The position numbers and the translations under genes are program-made. DNA of 64,000 bases from an uncultured Bacillota bacterium. Lineage in GTDB: Bacteria; Bacillota_I; Bacilli_A; RF39; UBA660. Position 1 is the stretch's first letter. Every line of letters begins with the position of its first letter. The DNA is taken from positions 156,168 through 220,167 of the forward strand of contig CAMBIR010000001.1 of assembly GCA_945867665.1 (NCBI GenBank), given 5' to 3'. Below are positions 45,648 to 54,421 of the stretch, in pieces. The notes under the pieces were generated by a model. It did not search any database. It was not told the origin of the DNA and saw only the letters and a list, made by a program, of their open reading frames with translations.

Positions 45648-45715
45648 ATCTGCTTATGAATTGCTAGTATTTTTTTAGAAAGCCACTCTGCTATTGAATT
45701 AAGTATTTTATTCAA
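45620..45715 (-). CDS. Possible 31-residue leader ORF of the small-protein chain
   Basis: TTG start 6 bases after GAGGGG. The peptide is lysine- and isoleucine-rich with W-L-S-K-K-I near its middle and could be an amphipathic helix. It overlaps the following small ORF by 28 bases. Very short; kept because it is the only frame in the group with a good ribosome site. Confidence 0.25.
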   Translation of the reverse strand: MNKILNSIAEWLSKKILAIHKQICRTKETYI

Positions 45716-45861
45716 GTTAAACCCCTCACTACTCTTTCTATTCTTACTCAAGTAAGTATAACATATGTCTTTTAAAATATATACTCTTTTTCTAAAATTA
45801 GGTATCCACCATAGTAACTTTTGATTATCATTAATATACTATTACTAGGTAGGTGATAGAA

Positions 45862-45990
45862 ATGTACGGATATGGATATGGTGGTGGCAATTGGTTTTGG
45901 ATTATTATTATTGTTTTAATTATTTTCTTTATTTTATTCTGGGGTAATGGTTATAATAACAGAGGACAGGGACCAAACTGCTGTCATTAA
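45862..45990 (+). CDS. YjcZ-like tiny glycine/tyrosine membrane protein
   Basis: 42 residues. The N terminus alternates Y-G-Y-G-Y-G-G-G, then a single hydrophobic helix (about 11-27), then G-N-G-Y-N-N-R and a C-C-H end. This plan matches the YjcZ/tiny-TM group found mostly in sporulating Bacillota. Ribosome site AGGTGAT 4-5 bases before the ATG. Its role is unknown; relatives are linked to sporulation. It stands alone on the plus strand and is followed by a hairpin. Confidence 0.75.
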   Translation: MYGYGYGGGNWFWIIIIVLIIFFILFWGNGYNNRGQGPNCCH

Positions 45991-45992
45991 AA

Positions 45993-46025
45993 GAAGAGAC
46001 ACTTGATAAAAAAGTGCCTCTTTTC
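45993..46025. terminator. Bidirectional terminator between YjcZ-like and glycosyltransferase genes
   Basis: GAGACACTT and AAGTGCCTC pair around a 7-base loop, with A/T runs on both sides. On the minus strand the mismatch becomes G-U, so it works best for the glycosyltransferase transcript ending at 46027. Confidence 0.75.
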
Positions 46026-46026
46026 T

Positions 46027-47856
46027 TTAGAAATTATGCTTGCTAAAATATTTGTCTCGATCTAGGGTATGTCCCCATTTCTTTTTCATATATTCTTGTT
46101 CTTTTTTGAATCTCTCTTGTTTATCTTTGCTTGCTTCATATCCCCGACTTTTACTTTCATAATGCATTACTTCTACATTTGACAGGCATACATTATAGTA
46201 TCCTTGGTTTAATATTTTTAAATTTAAATCAACATCGTTTAAAGCGACTTTTAAGTCTTCGTCAAAACCTTTAACTTGTAAAAATTTTTCTTTTTTTATC
46301 ATGAGACATGCAGCAGTTACAGCGGTATAGTTATAAGGCATAACTAATCTTCCAAATAATCCGTTGTCCTGATAACTATTTGCAACATAAATATGTCCTG
46401 CAACGCCACCAAAGCCTAAAACAACGCCGGCATGTTGAACTAGTTTATCTGGATATAATAATTTGACTCCAACGCAACCAACATGTTCTTGAGCCGCATA
46501 CCCTACCATCCACTCTAGTGTATCTTCTTGAATGATTTTGGTATCATTGTTTAAAAAAAGTAAATATTCTCCCTTAGCGTGTTTAACGCCTTCATTATTT
46601 AGGGCTGAATAATTAAATTCCTTACTATCACGAATTACTTTAAAATTTTTCTTTTTTTGATATTCTAAAAATAAATCCTTAGTTTCTTTTTCGCAGCTAC
46701 CATTATCAATTACAATTATTTCAAAGTTTGAATAAGTATTTTTTTGATATAAAGATTCGAAGCACCTTCTACTTATTTTTGCCTGGTCCCTCATGGGGAT
46801 GATAATACTTATTAATGGTTTATTTGTCCAGTATTTTACTAAATAAGTACTTACTCTTTTATTATCGATAACTTCTCCTTTGATTTCTCTTCTCTTTAAA
46901 CTATCTTCTAAGGCTTTTTTTCCAGCAAGATAAGCATAACTTTTATTTCCTAAATATCCTGCTGTTGAGGTAGCTGTTTGACGCCAGTGGTATAAAACTT
47001 TTTCAATATGATAAATTTCTTTTGTTTTTTCCGTTATCCGAAGGAAAAGGTCGTAGTCTTGACTGCCATCATAAGCCTTTCTAAAGCCACCTATTTTTCT
47101 GACTAAGCTTGTTCTTAGGACACATAGATGACAGATATAATTCACTCCCATTAGGGTATCTGGAGAGTAATCTGGTTTGAAGTGAGGTTCCATATAATTT
47201 CCCTTAAAGTCGATTTTGTCTTCATCACTATAAATCATATCCAGTTTTTTATTTTGGTTTAGAGCCTCTACAACGTAATATAAACTATCTTTTTCAATAG
47301 TATCATCGTTATCAATTAAGGCGATAAATTCTCCTTTAGCAAGAGAAATTGCGGTATTAGAAGCCTCACTGATGTGCCCATTTTTTTTGCGATAAGTAAC
47401 ATGAATTTGGTCGTATTTTTGTTCATATTCTTTTAATACTTCGATAGTCTCTTCTAGGGTAGAATGGTCATCACTAATACATATCTCAAAGTTATCGTAA
47501 CTTTGGTTTAGTAGGCTATCTAAGCATTCTTTTAATAGGGGCTTTGAAACGTTATAAGTTGGAACAATAAAACTAATTAAGGGGCGATATTTTAATTCTT
47601 TTCTTTCTATATTTTTTCTTTGTTCTTCTAAATATTTTAAATATGAAGATTGATTTAAAAATAAATTAGAAACTCCCCCTCCTCTTTTTAGGGCAACAAA
47701 AAATGATTTTAAATATTGCTTCATAATCCGAGGTGGGATTAAAAAGTGATGACGATACCAAGCAAAATAGATGGCTTTTTTACTTAAATATAAAAATTTT
47801 TCTATTTTTGAAAAAAATTTTCTTTGTAAAAAACTTTGTTTCTTTTTTTCTTCCAT
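46027..47856 (-). CDS. Tandem family-2 glycosyltransferase
   Basis: 609 residues with two GT2 domains. The first begins I-S-F-I-V-P-T-Y-N-V near 93 with D-N-D-D near 177; the second begins I-S-I-I-I-P-M-R-D near 351 with L-F-L-N-N-D-T near 434. Both keep the D-x-D-type nucleotide-sugar residues. Such two-domain enzymes build rhamnose-rich or other surface polysaccharides from the cytosolic face. It follows a DUF1972 glycosyltransferase on the same strand (11-base gap) and is probably in one pathway with it. Confidence 0.88.
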   Translation of the reverse strand: MEEKKKQSFLQRKFFSKIEKFLYLSKKAIYFAWYRHHFLIPPRIMKQYLKSFFVALKRGGGVSNLFLNQSSYLKYLEEQRKNIERKELKYRPLISFIVPTYNVSKPLLKECLDSLLNQSYDNFEICISDDHSTLEETIEVLKEYEQKYDQIHVTYRKKNGHISEASNTAISLAKGEFIALIDNDDTIEKDSLYYVVEALNQNKKLDMIYSDEDKIDFKGNYMEPHFKPDYSPDTLMGVNYICHLCVLRTSLVRKIGGFRKAYDGSQDYDLFLRITEKTKEIYHIEKVLYHWRQTATSTAGYLGNKSYAYLAGKKALEDSLKRREIKGEVIDNKRVSTYLVKYWTNKPLISIIIPMRDQAKISRRCFESLYQKNTYSNFEIIVIDNGSCEKETKDLFLEYQKKKNFKVIRDSKEFNYSALNNEGVKHAKGEYLLFLNNDTKIIQEDTLEWMVGYAAQEHVGCVGVKLLYPDKLVQHAGVVLGFGGVAGHIYVANSYQDNGLFGRLVMPYNYTAVTAACLMIKKEKFLQVKGFDEDLKVALNDVDLNLKILNQGYYNVCLSNVEVMHYESKSRGYEASKDKQERFKKEQEYMKKKWGHTLDRDKYFSKHNF

Positions 47857-47867
47857 AACAATCCCTC

Positions 47868-49010
47868 TTATTTCATTATTTTTTGATAACTTTCTACAAT
47901 TTTATCCCAAGTAAAGTTTTCCTTAATATGTTTTTTTGCTTTAGGAGAAAGTTCTTTTTTCTTATCATTTAGTAATTTTGTATCATTTAATATTTTGGTT
48001 AGACTATTTTTTTCTTTAAAGTAAAGGGCATTATCCTCTCCGATATCATGGTTAAAGCAAACATCATATAAAATATTTAAATCAGTTAAGGATAGGGCCT
48101 CTATTAAGCTAGGATTCGTTCCGCCTACGGAATGTCCATGGATATAGAGATATGCATTTTTTCGAATGGTTGCCAGTTTAATTTGGTCATATACTCCATC
48201 AATAAAAATAATTCTTTCATCACGCGCACATCCTGTTATTTTTAATAGCTCAGCGTAATAATTACTACTACTTAGATTGGTAATAATCACCAATTTTTTC
48301 TTGATTTTACTCTTCATAAATTCTTCTATTACCAACTCATAATTATTCTCAGGAACGCATCTTCCTACCATTAAAAGATAGTCATCTTTTTTTAAGTGAT
48401 ATTCTTTTAAAATTTTTTCTTCATCAATTTTGGTAAAATCATAAAAATTGGTTCCATAGGCAATGTATGTTGTTTTTGTATTTTTATACTTTTTTTGAAT
48501 ATATGCCTCAATGCCTAGGCCATCACAGATAACTAAATCGGCATTTCTTATCATCGACCACTCGGATAGCAAAAAGCACCACTGAATGATTTTGTTCCAC
48601 TTACTTCTTAAGTGTTCTAAGCCATCAGGATTGATATAAATTTTGATTTGGTATTTTTTTCTTAGGCTATGATTAAACGCTAGTAAGGGTCCTAATTTTA
48701 GACCTAGAATATAAATATATGCATTCATTATTTTATTTTTTTTAATATAACTAAGCGTACTTAAATAGGACTTTATGGTATAAAAAAACATTTTAGCACT
48801 ACTATTTGTCTTGGTATAAAAATAATAAATAAATAAATGATTATTTATTTTTTTTAAAGTTTTATCTTTTTTCTTATCGCAAGTTAGCTCTCCTACATAA
48901 ATTGTGGTATCCTCATCGTGATAGTGGTCAACTAGATTGGTAACGAAAGTTTCCCAACCTCCATATTTGGCTTGGTAGCCTCTTGAACCTAAAATAAAGA
49001 TATTCTTCAT
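47868..49010 (-). CDS. DUF1972 glycosyltransferase (rhamnosyltransferase-like)
   Basis: 380 residues starting F-I-L-G-S-R-G-Y-Q-A-K-Y-G-G-W-E-T-F, the distinctive DUF1972 opening shared by Cps2T-type rhamnosyltransferases that begin capsule or wall polysaccharide repeats. The GT4 donor region includes V-G-R-C-V-P-E-N-N near 218-226 and H-S-V-G-G-T-N-P-S-L-I-E-A near 293-305. Precedes the tandem GT2 gene. The sugar is not proved by sequence. Confidence 0.85.
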   Translation of the reverse strand: MKNIFILGSRGYQAKYGGWETFVTNLVDHYHDEDTTIYVGELTCDKKKDKTLKKINNHLFIYYFYTKTNSSAKMFFYTIKSYLSTLSYIKKNKIMNAYIYILGLKLGPLLAFNHSLRKKYQIKIYINPDGLEHLRSKWNKIIQWCFLLSEWSMIRNADLVICDGLGIEAYIQKKYKNTKTTYIAYGTNFYDFTKIDEEKILKEYHLKKDDYLLMVGRCVPENNYELVIEEFMKSKIKKKLVIITNLSSSNYYAELLKITGCARDERIIFIDGVYDQIKLATIRKNAYLYIHGHSVGGTNPSLIEALSLTDLNILYDVCFNHDIGEDNALYFKEKNSLTKILNDTKLLNDKKKELSPKAKKHIKENFTWDKIVESYQKIMK

Positions 49011-49130
49011 GTTTTTCCTTCTTTCTAGATAATACTTAAGTTAATTATATCAAAAAAAAAGAGAATCTTCTATACTATTTTTCTCGTATTATTCTTTTTT
49101 TATGTTTTTTAAATAAAAAAGAAAGAAACA

Positions 49131-51281
49131 TTATTTTGAATCTTTCTTGCTATTTTTTAAAAGTACTTCTTTTCTAGATAAATTTAGTTTTCCCTTTTTG
49201 TCATATCCGGTTGCGATAGCGATGACTTCGTCCCCTACTTTTAAGATGTCGCTTACTTTATCAATTCGTTTGGTATCTAGTTGGGAGATATGAATTAAGC
49301 CTTCACAACCCGGCCATAACTCAACAAAGGCGCCAAATTCTTGAATAGATACCACTTTGCAAGTATATGTTTTGCCAATTTCTACTTCTTTTACAATATC
49401 TTCAATCATGGCTATGGTCTTTTTAATAATTTCTTGATTATTATGGTAGACGATTACTCTACCATCATCTTCTAAATCTACTTTAACCGCATCTTTATCT
49501 TGAACAGTTTTAACATTAGAAGCTTCTAGGATTATCTTGGTTATCATTTCACCACCACGACCAATAACATCTTTAATCTTTTCGGGATTGATTTGAATGG
49601 TTTCTATTTTAGGGGCATATTTAGATAATTCTTTTCTTGGAGTTGGAATAACACTTTCCATTAAGTCTAAAATTTGCATTCTTGCCTTTTTTGCTTGCGA
49701 CAAAGCTTCACTTAAAATTTCTCGGCTAACGCCTTTTATCTTAATATCCATTTGCATCGCACAAATTCCATTTCTCGTTCCTGCTACTTTAAAGTCCATG
49801 TCTCCCATATGGTCTTCTAATCCTTGGATATCCGTTAAGATTGTATATTTGTCACCTTTTGTGATTAGTCCCATTGCGATTCCAGCTACTGGGGCTTTAA
49901 TTGGAACGCCTGCTGCCATTAGTGATAAGCAACCAGCACAAATGGATGCTTGAGAGGAAGAACCATTACTTTCTAAGACTTCACTAACGACACGAATGGT
50001 ATAAGGGAATTCTTCTTCGCTGGGAATGACTTGTGATAATGCTCTTTCTCCTAGAGCACCGTGGCCAATTTCCCTTCGACCAGGGGCACCATATCTTCCT
50101 GTTTCTCCGACAGAAAATGAAGGAAAATTGTAGTGATGCATAAACCGTTTTTCTTCTTCTATTCCTAGTCCATCTAAGATTTGATGTTCCCCTAGGGCAC
50201 CTAGAGTTGTTGTAGATAAAACTTGGGTTTGACCTCTGGTGAATAGTCCTGAGCCATGCGTTCTTGGTAAGATATCAATTCTAGCAGATAATGGTCTTAT
50301 CTCATCCATTTTTCTTCCGTCAGGGCGAATATGTTCTTCTGTAATCAGTCTTCTTACTTCTTCTGCTTCAATATTATCTACGATTTTTTTGACGTCGCTA
50401 GTAATTTTTTCTTTGTTTTCTTCATCTTGATATTTTTCTTTAAAGAAAGTGATGGTCTCTTCTTTTACAGAATCAATAGCGGCGTATTTTTCTAGTTTAT
50501 CTTTAATTTGAATAGCAGCACACATTTTTTCTTTGGCATACTCTTCTACTTCTTGAACCAATTCTTTATTTAACTCGGCCAAAACGACTTCTATTTTTTC
50601 CTTGCCAACACACTCAATAATTTCTTCTTGGAAAGCTACTAATTTTTTGATGGCTTCATGTCCTGCCATAATGGCTTCTATCATTAATTCTTCGGATACT
50701 TCATGAGAGCCAGACTCTACCATATTAATTGCATCTTTCGTTCCTGCTACTGATAGGTTGATATCACTTTTTTCTAGTTCAGTAACGCTAGGGTTGATGA
50801 TAAACTTGCCATCAACATGCCCAACTACTACTCCAGCAACTGGTCCATCAAAAGGAATATTACTAATAGATAAACATAATGATGAACCAAAAAGGGCTGT
50901 CATTTCTGGTGTACAATCTTGGTCTACAGATAAAACGGTATTAATGACTTGAACTTCATTTCTAAATCCTTCTTTAAATAAAGGACGAATGGGACGGTCA
51001 ATTAATCTAGCAGCCAAAATGGCTTGTTCTGTCGGCCTTCCTTCTCTTTTAATAAATCCTCCAGGAATTTTTCCTACTGAATAGAATTTTTCTTGATAAT
51101 TAATCGTTAAAGGAAAGAAATCTGCAGTTGTGGCATTATTACTCATGACACAGGCTGAGAGAATTACTGTGTCGTCATAACGAACTAGACAGGCTGCATT
51201 TGCTTGTTTGGCTAGTTCCCCTATTTCAACGGTAATTTTTCTTGTTCCTAAAACGAATTCAAATACTTTTTTTTCTTCCAT
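49131..51281 (-). CDS. pnp: Polyribonucleotide nucleotidyltransferase
   Basis: 3'-5' phosphorolytic exoribonuclease of mRNA decay. 716 residues with the full plan: two RNase PH domains (F-T-R-G-Q-T-Q in the second), the linking helical domain, a KH domain with V-I-G-R-G-G-E-M-I near 571-579, and an S1 domain with F-G-A-F-V-E-L near 644-650. AGGAAGG precedes the ATG. It follows rpsO by 53 bases with a hairpin between them, the classic rpsO-pnp order. Confidence 0.98.
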   Translation of the reverse strand: MEEKKVFEFVLGTRKITVEIGELAKQANAACLVRYDDTVILSACVMSNNATTADFFPLTINYQEKFYSVGKIPGGFIKREGRPTEQAILAARLIDRPIRPLFKEGFRNEVQVINTVLSVDQDCTPEMTALFGSSLCLSISNIPFDGPVAGVVVGHVDGKFIINPSVTELEKSDINLSVAGTKDAINMVESGSHEVSEELMIEAIMAGHEAIKKLVAFQEEIIECVGKEKIEVVLAELNKELVQEVEEYAKEKMCAAIQIKDKLEKYAAIDSVKEETITFFKEKYQDEENKEKITSDVKKIVDNIEAEEVRRLITEEHIRPDGRKMDEIRPLSARIDILPRTHGSGLFTRGQTQVLSTTTLGALGEHQILDGLGIEEEKRFMHHYNFPSFSVGETGRYGAPGRREIGHGALGERALSQVIPSEEEFPYTIRVVSEVLESNGSSSQASICAGCLSLMAAGVPIKAPVAGIAMGLITKGDKYTILTDIQGLEDHMGDMDFKVAGTRNGICAMQMDIKIKGVSREILSEALSQAKKARMQILDLMESVIPTPRKELSKYAPKIETIQINPEKIKDVIGRGGEMITKIILEASNVKTVQDKDAVKVDLEDDGRVIVYHNNQEIIKKTIAMIEDIVKEVEIGKTYTCKVVSIQEFGAFVELWPGCEGLIHISQLDTKRIDKVSDILKVGDEVIAIATGYDKKGKLNLSRKEVLLKNSKKDSK

Positions 51282-51304
51282 AACTAAATCCTTCCTAAAA
51301 TAAA

Positions 51305-51326
51305 GACACTCTTTTTCTGGAGTGCC
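51305..51326 (-). terminator. Hairpin between rpsO and pnp
   Basis: GGCACTC pairs with GAGTGTC (one G-U) on the minus strand, followed by TTTATTTT. It lies 8 bases after the rpsO stop and likely limits read-through into pnp. Confidence 0.7.
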
Positions 51327-51334
51327 TACATTTT

Positions 51335-51604
51335 TTACTTTCTTAAGCCTAATTTGCTAACAACAGCACGATATCTTTTAACGTCAGTTTTTACAAGATA
51401 GTCAAGTAAACTTCTTCTTTTTCCAACTTTCATTAAAAGTCCTCTTTTAGAGTGTTTATCTTGCTTATTGTTTTTTAAGTGTTCTGTTAAAGCTTCAATT
51501 TCCTTTGTTAAAATAGCAATTTGAACTTCTGGAGAACCAGTATCTTTTTCATCTCTTGCAAATTCTTTAATAATATTTTGCTTTACTTCTTTTGTTAATG
51601 CCAT
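51335..51604 (-). CDS. rpsO: 30S ribosomal protein S15
   Basis: 89 residues, exact family length. The S15 signature [16 protein letters not shown] near 38-53 contacts the three-way junction of 16S rRNA, and R-R-S-L-L-D-Y-L near 64-71 follows. AAGGAGG precedes the ATG. Its leader folds into a hairpin that could serve S15 feedback control. Confidence 0.98.
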   Translation of the reverse strand: MALTKEVKQNIIKEFARDEKDTGSPEVQIAILTKEIEALTEHLKNNKQDKHSKRGLLMKVGKRRSLLDYLVKTDVKRYRAVVSKLGLRK

Positions 51605-51634
51605 GTCTTTTCCTCCTTATATTAGATTACACCG

Positions 51635-51675
51635 ATTACTTAGAAAGTGTTTAGAGGTACAGATTTCCAAGTAAT
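51635..51675 (-). promoter_or_regulatory. Leader hairpin of rpsO (possible S15 autoregulatory element)
   Basis: On the minus strand ATTACTTGGAAA pairs with TTTCTAAGTAAT (12 pairs, one G-U) around a 17-base loop. It lies between the promoter and the ribosome site of rpsO. S15 represses its own translation through leader structures in several phyla; sequences vary, so this assignment rests on position and fold. Confidence 0.55.
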
Positions 51676-51686
51676 GGAACAATTTA

Positions 51687-51715
51687 ATTGTAATATAAAT
51701 TGAAAAATATTGCAA
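51687..51715 (-). promoter_or_regulatory. Promoter of rpsO-pnp
   Basis: On the minus strand TTGCAA (51715-51710), a 17-base spacer and TACAAT (51692-51687). It gives a leader of about 75 bases holding the hairpin above. Confidence 0.75.
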
Positions 51716-51801
51716 GGTATTTTGTAAAAAATACTTCTAATTCTGGATTCTTTGGGTAAAATTTTATCCTAGAGTAATTTTTTAATTAATTTTTATCTCT
51801 T

Positions 51802-52821
51802 CTATTGTTCTTGAATTTTTCCCTCTAATAAGTTTTTATAGAGTTTTACTAACTTCTCTCCTACTATTTTGCTATCTTTTTGAATGGCTTTTTGGTAGCC
51901 TACTTCTTGTAAACTAGGTAATTCTCCTTGAAGTATTTTTCGTATCTTAACTTCAAATTCATCAAGTGTTTTGGCTTTATAGACTTCTTTATCGGTAATA
52001 AACTCTTCAAAGACAGGAATATCTCTTACTAAAGTTTTGGTTTTAGCGGCTAATGCTTCTAGAATAGGAATACCTTCGGTTTCTTCTAGGGTTGGAAAAA
52101 GGTAAAGGTCAGCTCCACTGTAGGCTTTTCTTAAGAATTCTTGTTCGACGTATCCGGCAAAGATCAAATTATCTAACTTGGTGGTTACAGCTTTTTTGAT
52201 TTCTTTAGGAACTAATTTTAAATCGAGGTAGCCAAACCATATAAACTTATACTCTGGCATTCTTTTGGCTAATTCGACAAAGTCTAAGATACCTTTTCTT
52301 TTTAAATATAGTCCTACTCCCATGATGACTTTATCATTTTCTTGATAATGATATTTGTTTCGAAATTCTTCACGATATTTATCGCTATGCTTAAAAAAGT
52401 CAGCGTGAATTCCATTTGAAATAACATAGATTGGTTTATTTAAATGATAATTTGTTAAAAGTCGCTTGGAATATTCGGTTGGTGTAATAATAATATCTCC
52501 TAGGCGATAGCATTTGCATATCCACCACTTAAAAATTGGGGCGATTTGGTTGGAAAAAAGAAAGGAATTTCTAAAATCTTCTTCGGTTGAATGGGCATGG
52601 TAAACTATCTTTTTTCCCATTTTTTTGGCTTTTTTCGCTAAAGCATAACTTTTTAATAGATACCAGTTAATGTGAACGATATCAACGCTTTCTAATTCTT
52701 TAGAGTCGCAAGTATATTCAATGTGATTTTTTTCTAGGGCATTTATTTGATGCTCAACGGCTTTTCCTAGGCCAGATTTACCAACAGTTTTTAGGCCTTC
52801 GGTGTATAATAATATTTTCAT
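51802..52821 (-). CDS. Family-4 glycosyltransferase
   Basis: 339 residues. The N-terminal domain starts K-I-L-L-Y-T-E-G with G-K-S-G-L-G near 14-19, the acceptor side. The donor domain has G-V-G-L-Y-L-K-R-K-G near 168-177 and the E-x7-E motif E-E-T-E-G-I-P-I-L-E-A-L near 244-255. The retaining GT4 fold and absence of a signal peptide suit glycolipid or polysaccharide synthesis at the inner membrane face. I do not recognise the exact acceptor. AAGGAGAG precedes the ATG. It lies upstream of the rpsO promoter. Confidence 0.85.
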   Translation of the reverse strand: MKILLYTEGLKTVGKSGLGKAVEHQINALEKNHIEYTCDSKELESVDIVHINWYLLKSYALAKKAKKMGKKIVYHAHSTEEDFRNSFLFSNQIAPIFKWWICKCYRLGDIIITPTEYSKRLLTNYHLNKPIYVISNGIHADFFKHSDKYREEFRNKYHYQENDKVIMGVGLYLKRKGILDFVELAKRMPEYKFIWFGYLDLKLVPKEIKKAVTTKLDNLIFAGYVEQEFLRKAYSGADLYLFPTLEETEGIPILEALAAKTKTLVRDIPVFEEFITDKEVYKAKTLDEFEVKIRKILQGELPSLQEVGYQKAIQKDSKIVGEKLVKLYKNLLEGKIQEQ

Positions 52822-52916
52822 AGTCTCTCCTTTTTTTTGATTTTTTTACTTTAGATGGTTTAATTCATGACTTAATTAAATGTTATCATAAATAATCTAG
52901 AAAGCCAATAAAAATA

Positions 52917-52947
52917 CATAATATTTTCTAGATATTGTGTATTTTAT
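52917..52947. repeat. Direct repeat R1, left copy (hairpin-like)
   Basis: A 31-base stretch matching 54197-54227 at 26 positions. Each copy holds an imperfect or perfect inverted repeat around a T-rich loop and ends TTTTAT. The two copies lie on either side of the decayed Fic gene. Confidence 0.5.
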
Positions 52948-52996
52948 CTTTTTTATCATTTTTGCACAGTAACGGTAGAGCTACATTTATATCAAT

Positions 52997-53020
52997 GTTC
53001 GAATAATTCTTTAATAGTGC
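52997..53020. repeat. Direct repeat R2, left copy
   Basis: 24 bases matching 54296-54319 at 21 positions (GTTC-A/G-AAT-A/T-ATTCTTTAAT-A/G-GTGC). The right copy overlaps the 3' end of tRNA-Arg, as an attachment-site duplication would. Confidence 0.5.
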
Positions 53021-53078
53021 AGTGCCATAGGGAACTACATCTTTTTTAGCGGATATATTATACAACCTCTAAATCTGA

Positions 53079-54153
53079 TTATAACACGTCTTTCCCAACA
53101 AATATATTATAAATTTCGTTATATTTATAAGCTAATTTAGCATAACTTGAATCTGGAACTAATATTTGTAAATCAACTAATTGGTCAATTAAATTTGAAA
53201 CTGTATTTCTTGAAACTCCAGATTCATCTTCTATTTCTTTTTTTTGTAAAAACAATTTGATGTAATATTGCTGGCATAATTCTAAATATGGCATTACTAT
53301 TTAAACTTTTTACTTTTTCTAAATCTTTAGTGTATATTTTCTTTATTCTATTTATCTTTGCAATATAATTATTGCATTGTTCTATAATACATTATAGAAA
53401 AAATTTAATGAAACCTATCATATTACCATTTCTGTTCTCATTTAAAAATTTATGATAACTTGGTTTATATGATTCAATAACCTCTGATAAAAACAAGATT
53501 GGTTCATCATTTGTTAAATATGCTAATTGTATAGGTATTAATGCTCTTCCAAGTCTACCATTACCATCTCTATATGCATGAATTGTTTCAAATTGAGAAT
53601 GTGAAATAGCTAAATTAATAAACAAGGGATCAATATATTTATCATTCATATAATTAAATAAATTGTCTAGCAATAATGGTACTTCTTCTGGAAGAGGTGG
53701 AATGAATATTGCTTCTTCAATTGAACATCTCTTTGGACCAATCCAATTTTGAATTGTGCGAATTTTTCCTGGTTCTTTTTTATTGCCCCTAACACTATTT
53801 AATAATATTTTATGAATATCGTAGTAAACATTAAATTGAGATTATTATTTTTTATATACTCTTTAGGGTATGATATAACTTCTTTTAGGTTTTCAATTTC
53901 ACTTTTATCATCATTATTAGCCATATATTTTAAAAAGTACATTTATTTATGTTCCTTCTATTTGCGTAGATTTTAAACTTTCACTAAGTATTATTGAATC
54001 TAAAAAGTATTTAGAATTAAATTCAATATTTTTTATAAGCGATTTATATTCCCCATACTTCTCGTTTGATTCAGCAAGTAATCTTAATAATTCTTTATCA
54101 GAATTATACTCTATAGGAAGTTTTTTCACTTTTATTGGTTCCATTCTCATCAC
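53079..54153 (-). pseudogene. Decayed Fic-domain protein gene
   Basis: Fragments of one Fic protein lie in order on the minus strand in different frames. The N terminus with the inhibitory S-T-Q-I-E-G-T motif ends at a stop near 53947. A second frame continues with M-Y-F-L-K-Y-M-A-N-N-D-D to about 53840. A third frame runs from there to a TAA at 53392 and carries H-A-Y-R-D-G-N-G-R-L-G-R, the Fic catalytic loop. The winged-helix C terminus (S-G-V-S-R-N-T-V-S-N-L-I-D-Q-L) lies in a fourth frame, 53294-53079. At least three frameshifts and one in-frame stop mean it is dead. Intact Fic proteins of this type add AMP to target proteins and are held inactive by the S-x-x-I-E-G helix. Confidence 0.92.
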
Positions 54154-54196
54154 CTAATATTATTATATATTTTTTTATATTTTTACAGCAAAAATG

Positions 54197-54227
54197 CACA
54201 ATATTTTTTAATTATTGTGCATTTTAT
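54197..54227. repeat. Direct repeat R1, right copy (perfect hairpin)
   Basis: Matches 52917-52947 at 26 of 31 positions. With its flanking bases it forms the inverted repeat ATGCACAATA / TATTGTGCAT around a 9-base T-rich loop. A third partial copy (TATTGTGCATTTTTA) lies at about 54260-54274. It could be an operator or terminator of the former Fic gene. Confidence 0.5.
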
Positions 54228-54295
54228 ATGATTTTTGATATCATTATACCCATTTATTTTATTGTGCATTTTTATAAGAAAGAACTTTAAAAAAA

Positions 54296-54319
54296 GTTCA
54301 AATTATTCTTTAATGGTGC
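54296..54319. repeat. Direct repeat R2, right copy at tRNA-Arg 3' end
   Basis: Matches 52997-53020 at 21 of 24 positions. The last six bases are the 3' CCA end of tRNA-Arg read on the plus strand. Confidence 0.5.
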
Positions 54320-54391
54320 CCATAATGAGATTCAAACTCATGACCTTTTCCTTCGGAGGGAAACGCTCTATTCAGCTGAGCTATATGGGCA
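54314..54391 (-). tRNA. tRNA-Arg (anticodon CCG)
   Basis: Cloverleaf on the minus strand: acceptor TGCCCAT/ATGGGCA, D stem GCTC/GAGC, anticodon stem TTTCC/GGAAA with loop CTCCGAA giving CCG, T stem ATGAG/CTCAT with loop TTTGAAT, encoded CCA. It reads CGG codons. The 3' end coincides with one copy of a direct repeat that recurs beyond the Fic pseudogene. Confidence 0.95.
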
Positions 54392-54398
54392 TAAAAAG

Positions 54399-54421
54399 TA
54401 GTTCTAGAATAGAACTATTTT
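54399..54421 (-). terminator. Terminator before tRNA-Arg
   Basis: AGTTCTA and TAGAACT pair around a 3-base loop with T5 behind on the minus strand. It overlaps the stop of the DUF7666-like gene and separates it from tRNA-Arg. Confidence 0.75.

Noticed and set aside
49597-50952. Plus-strand frames opposite pnp
   Set aside because: Pure antisense of an intact pnp gene without initiation signals.
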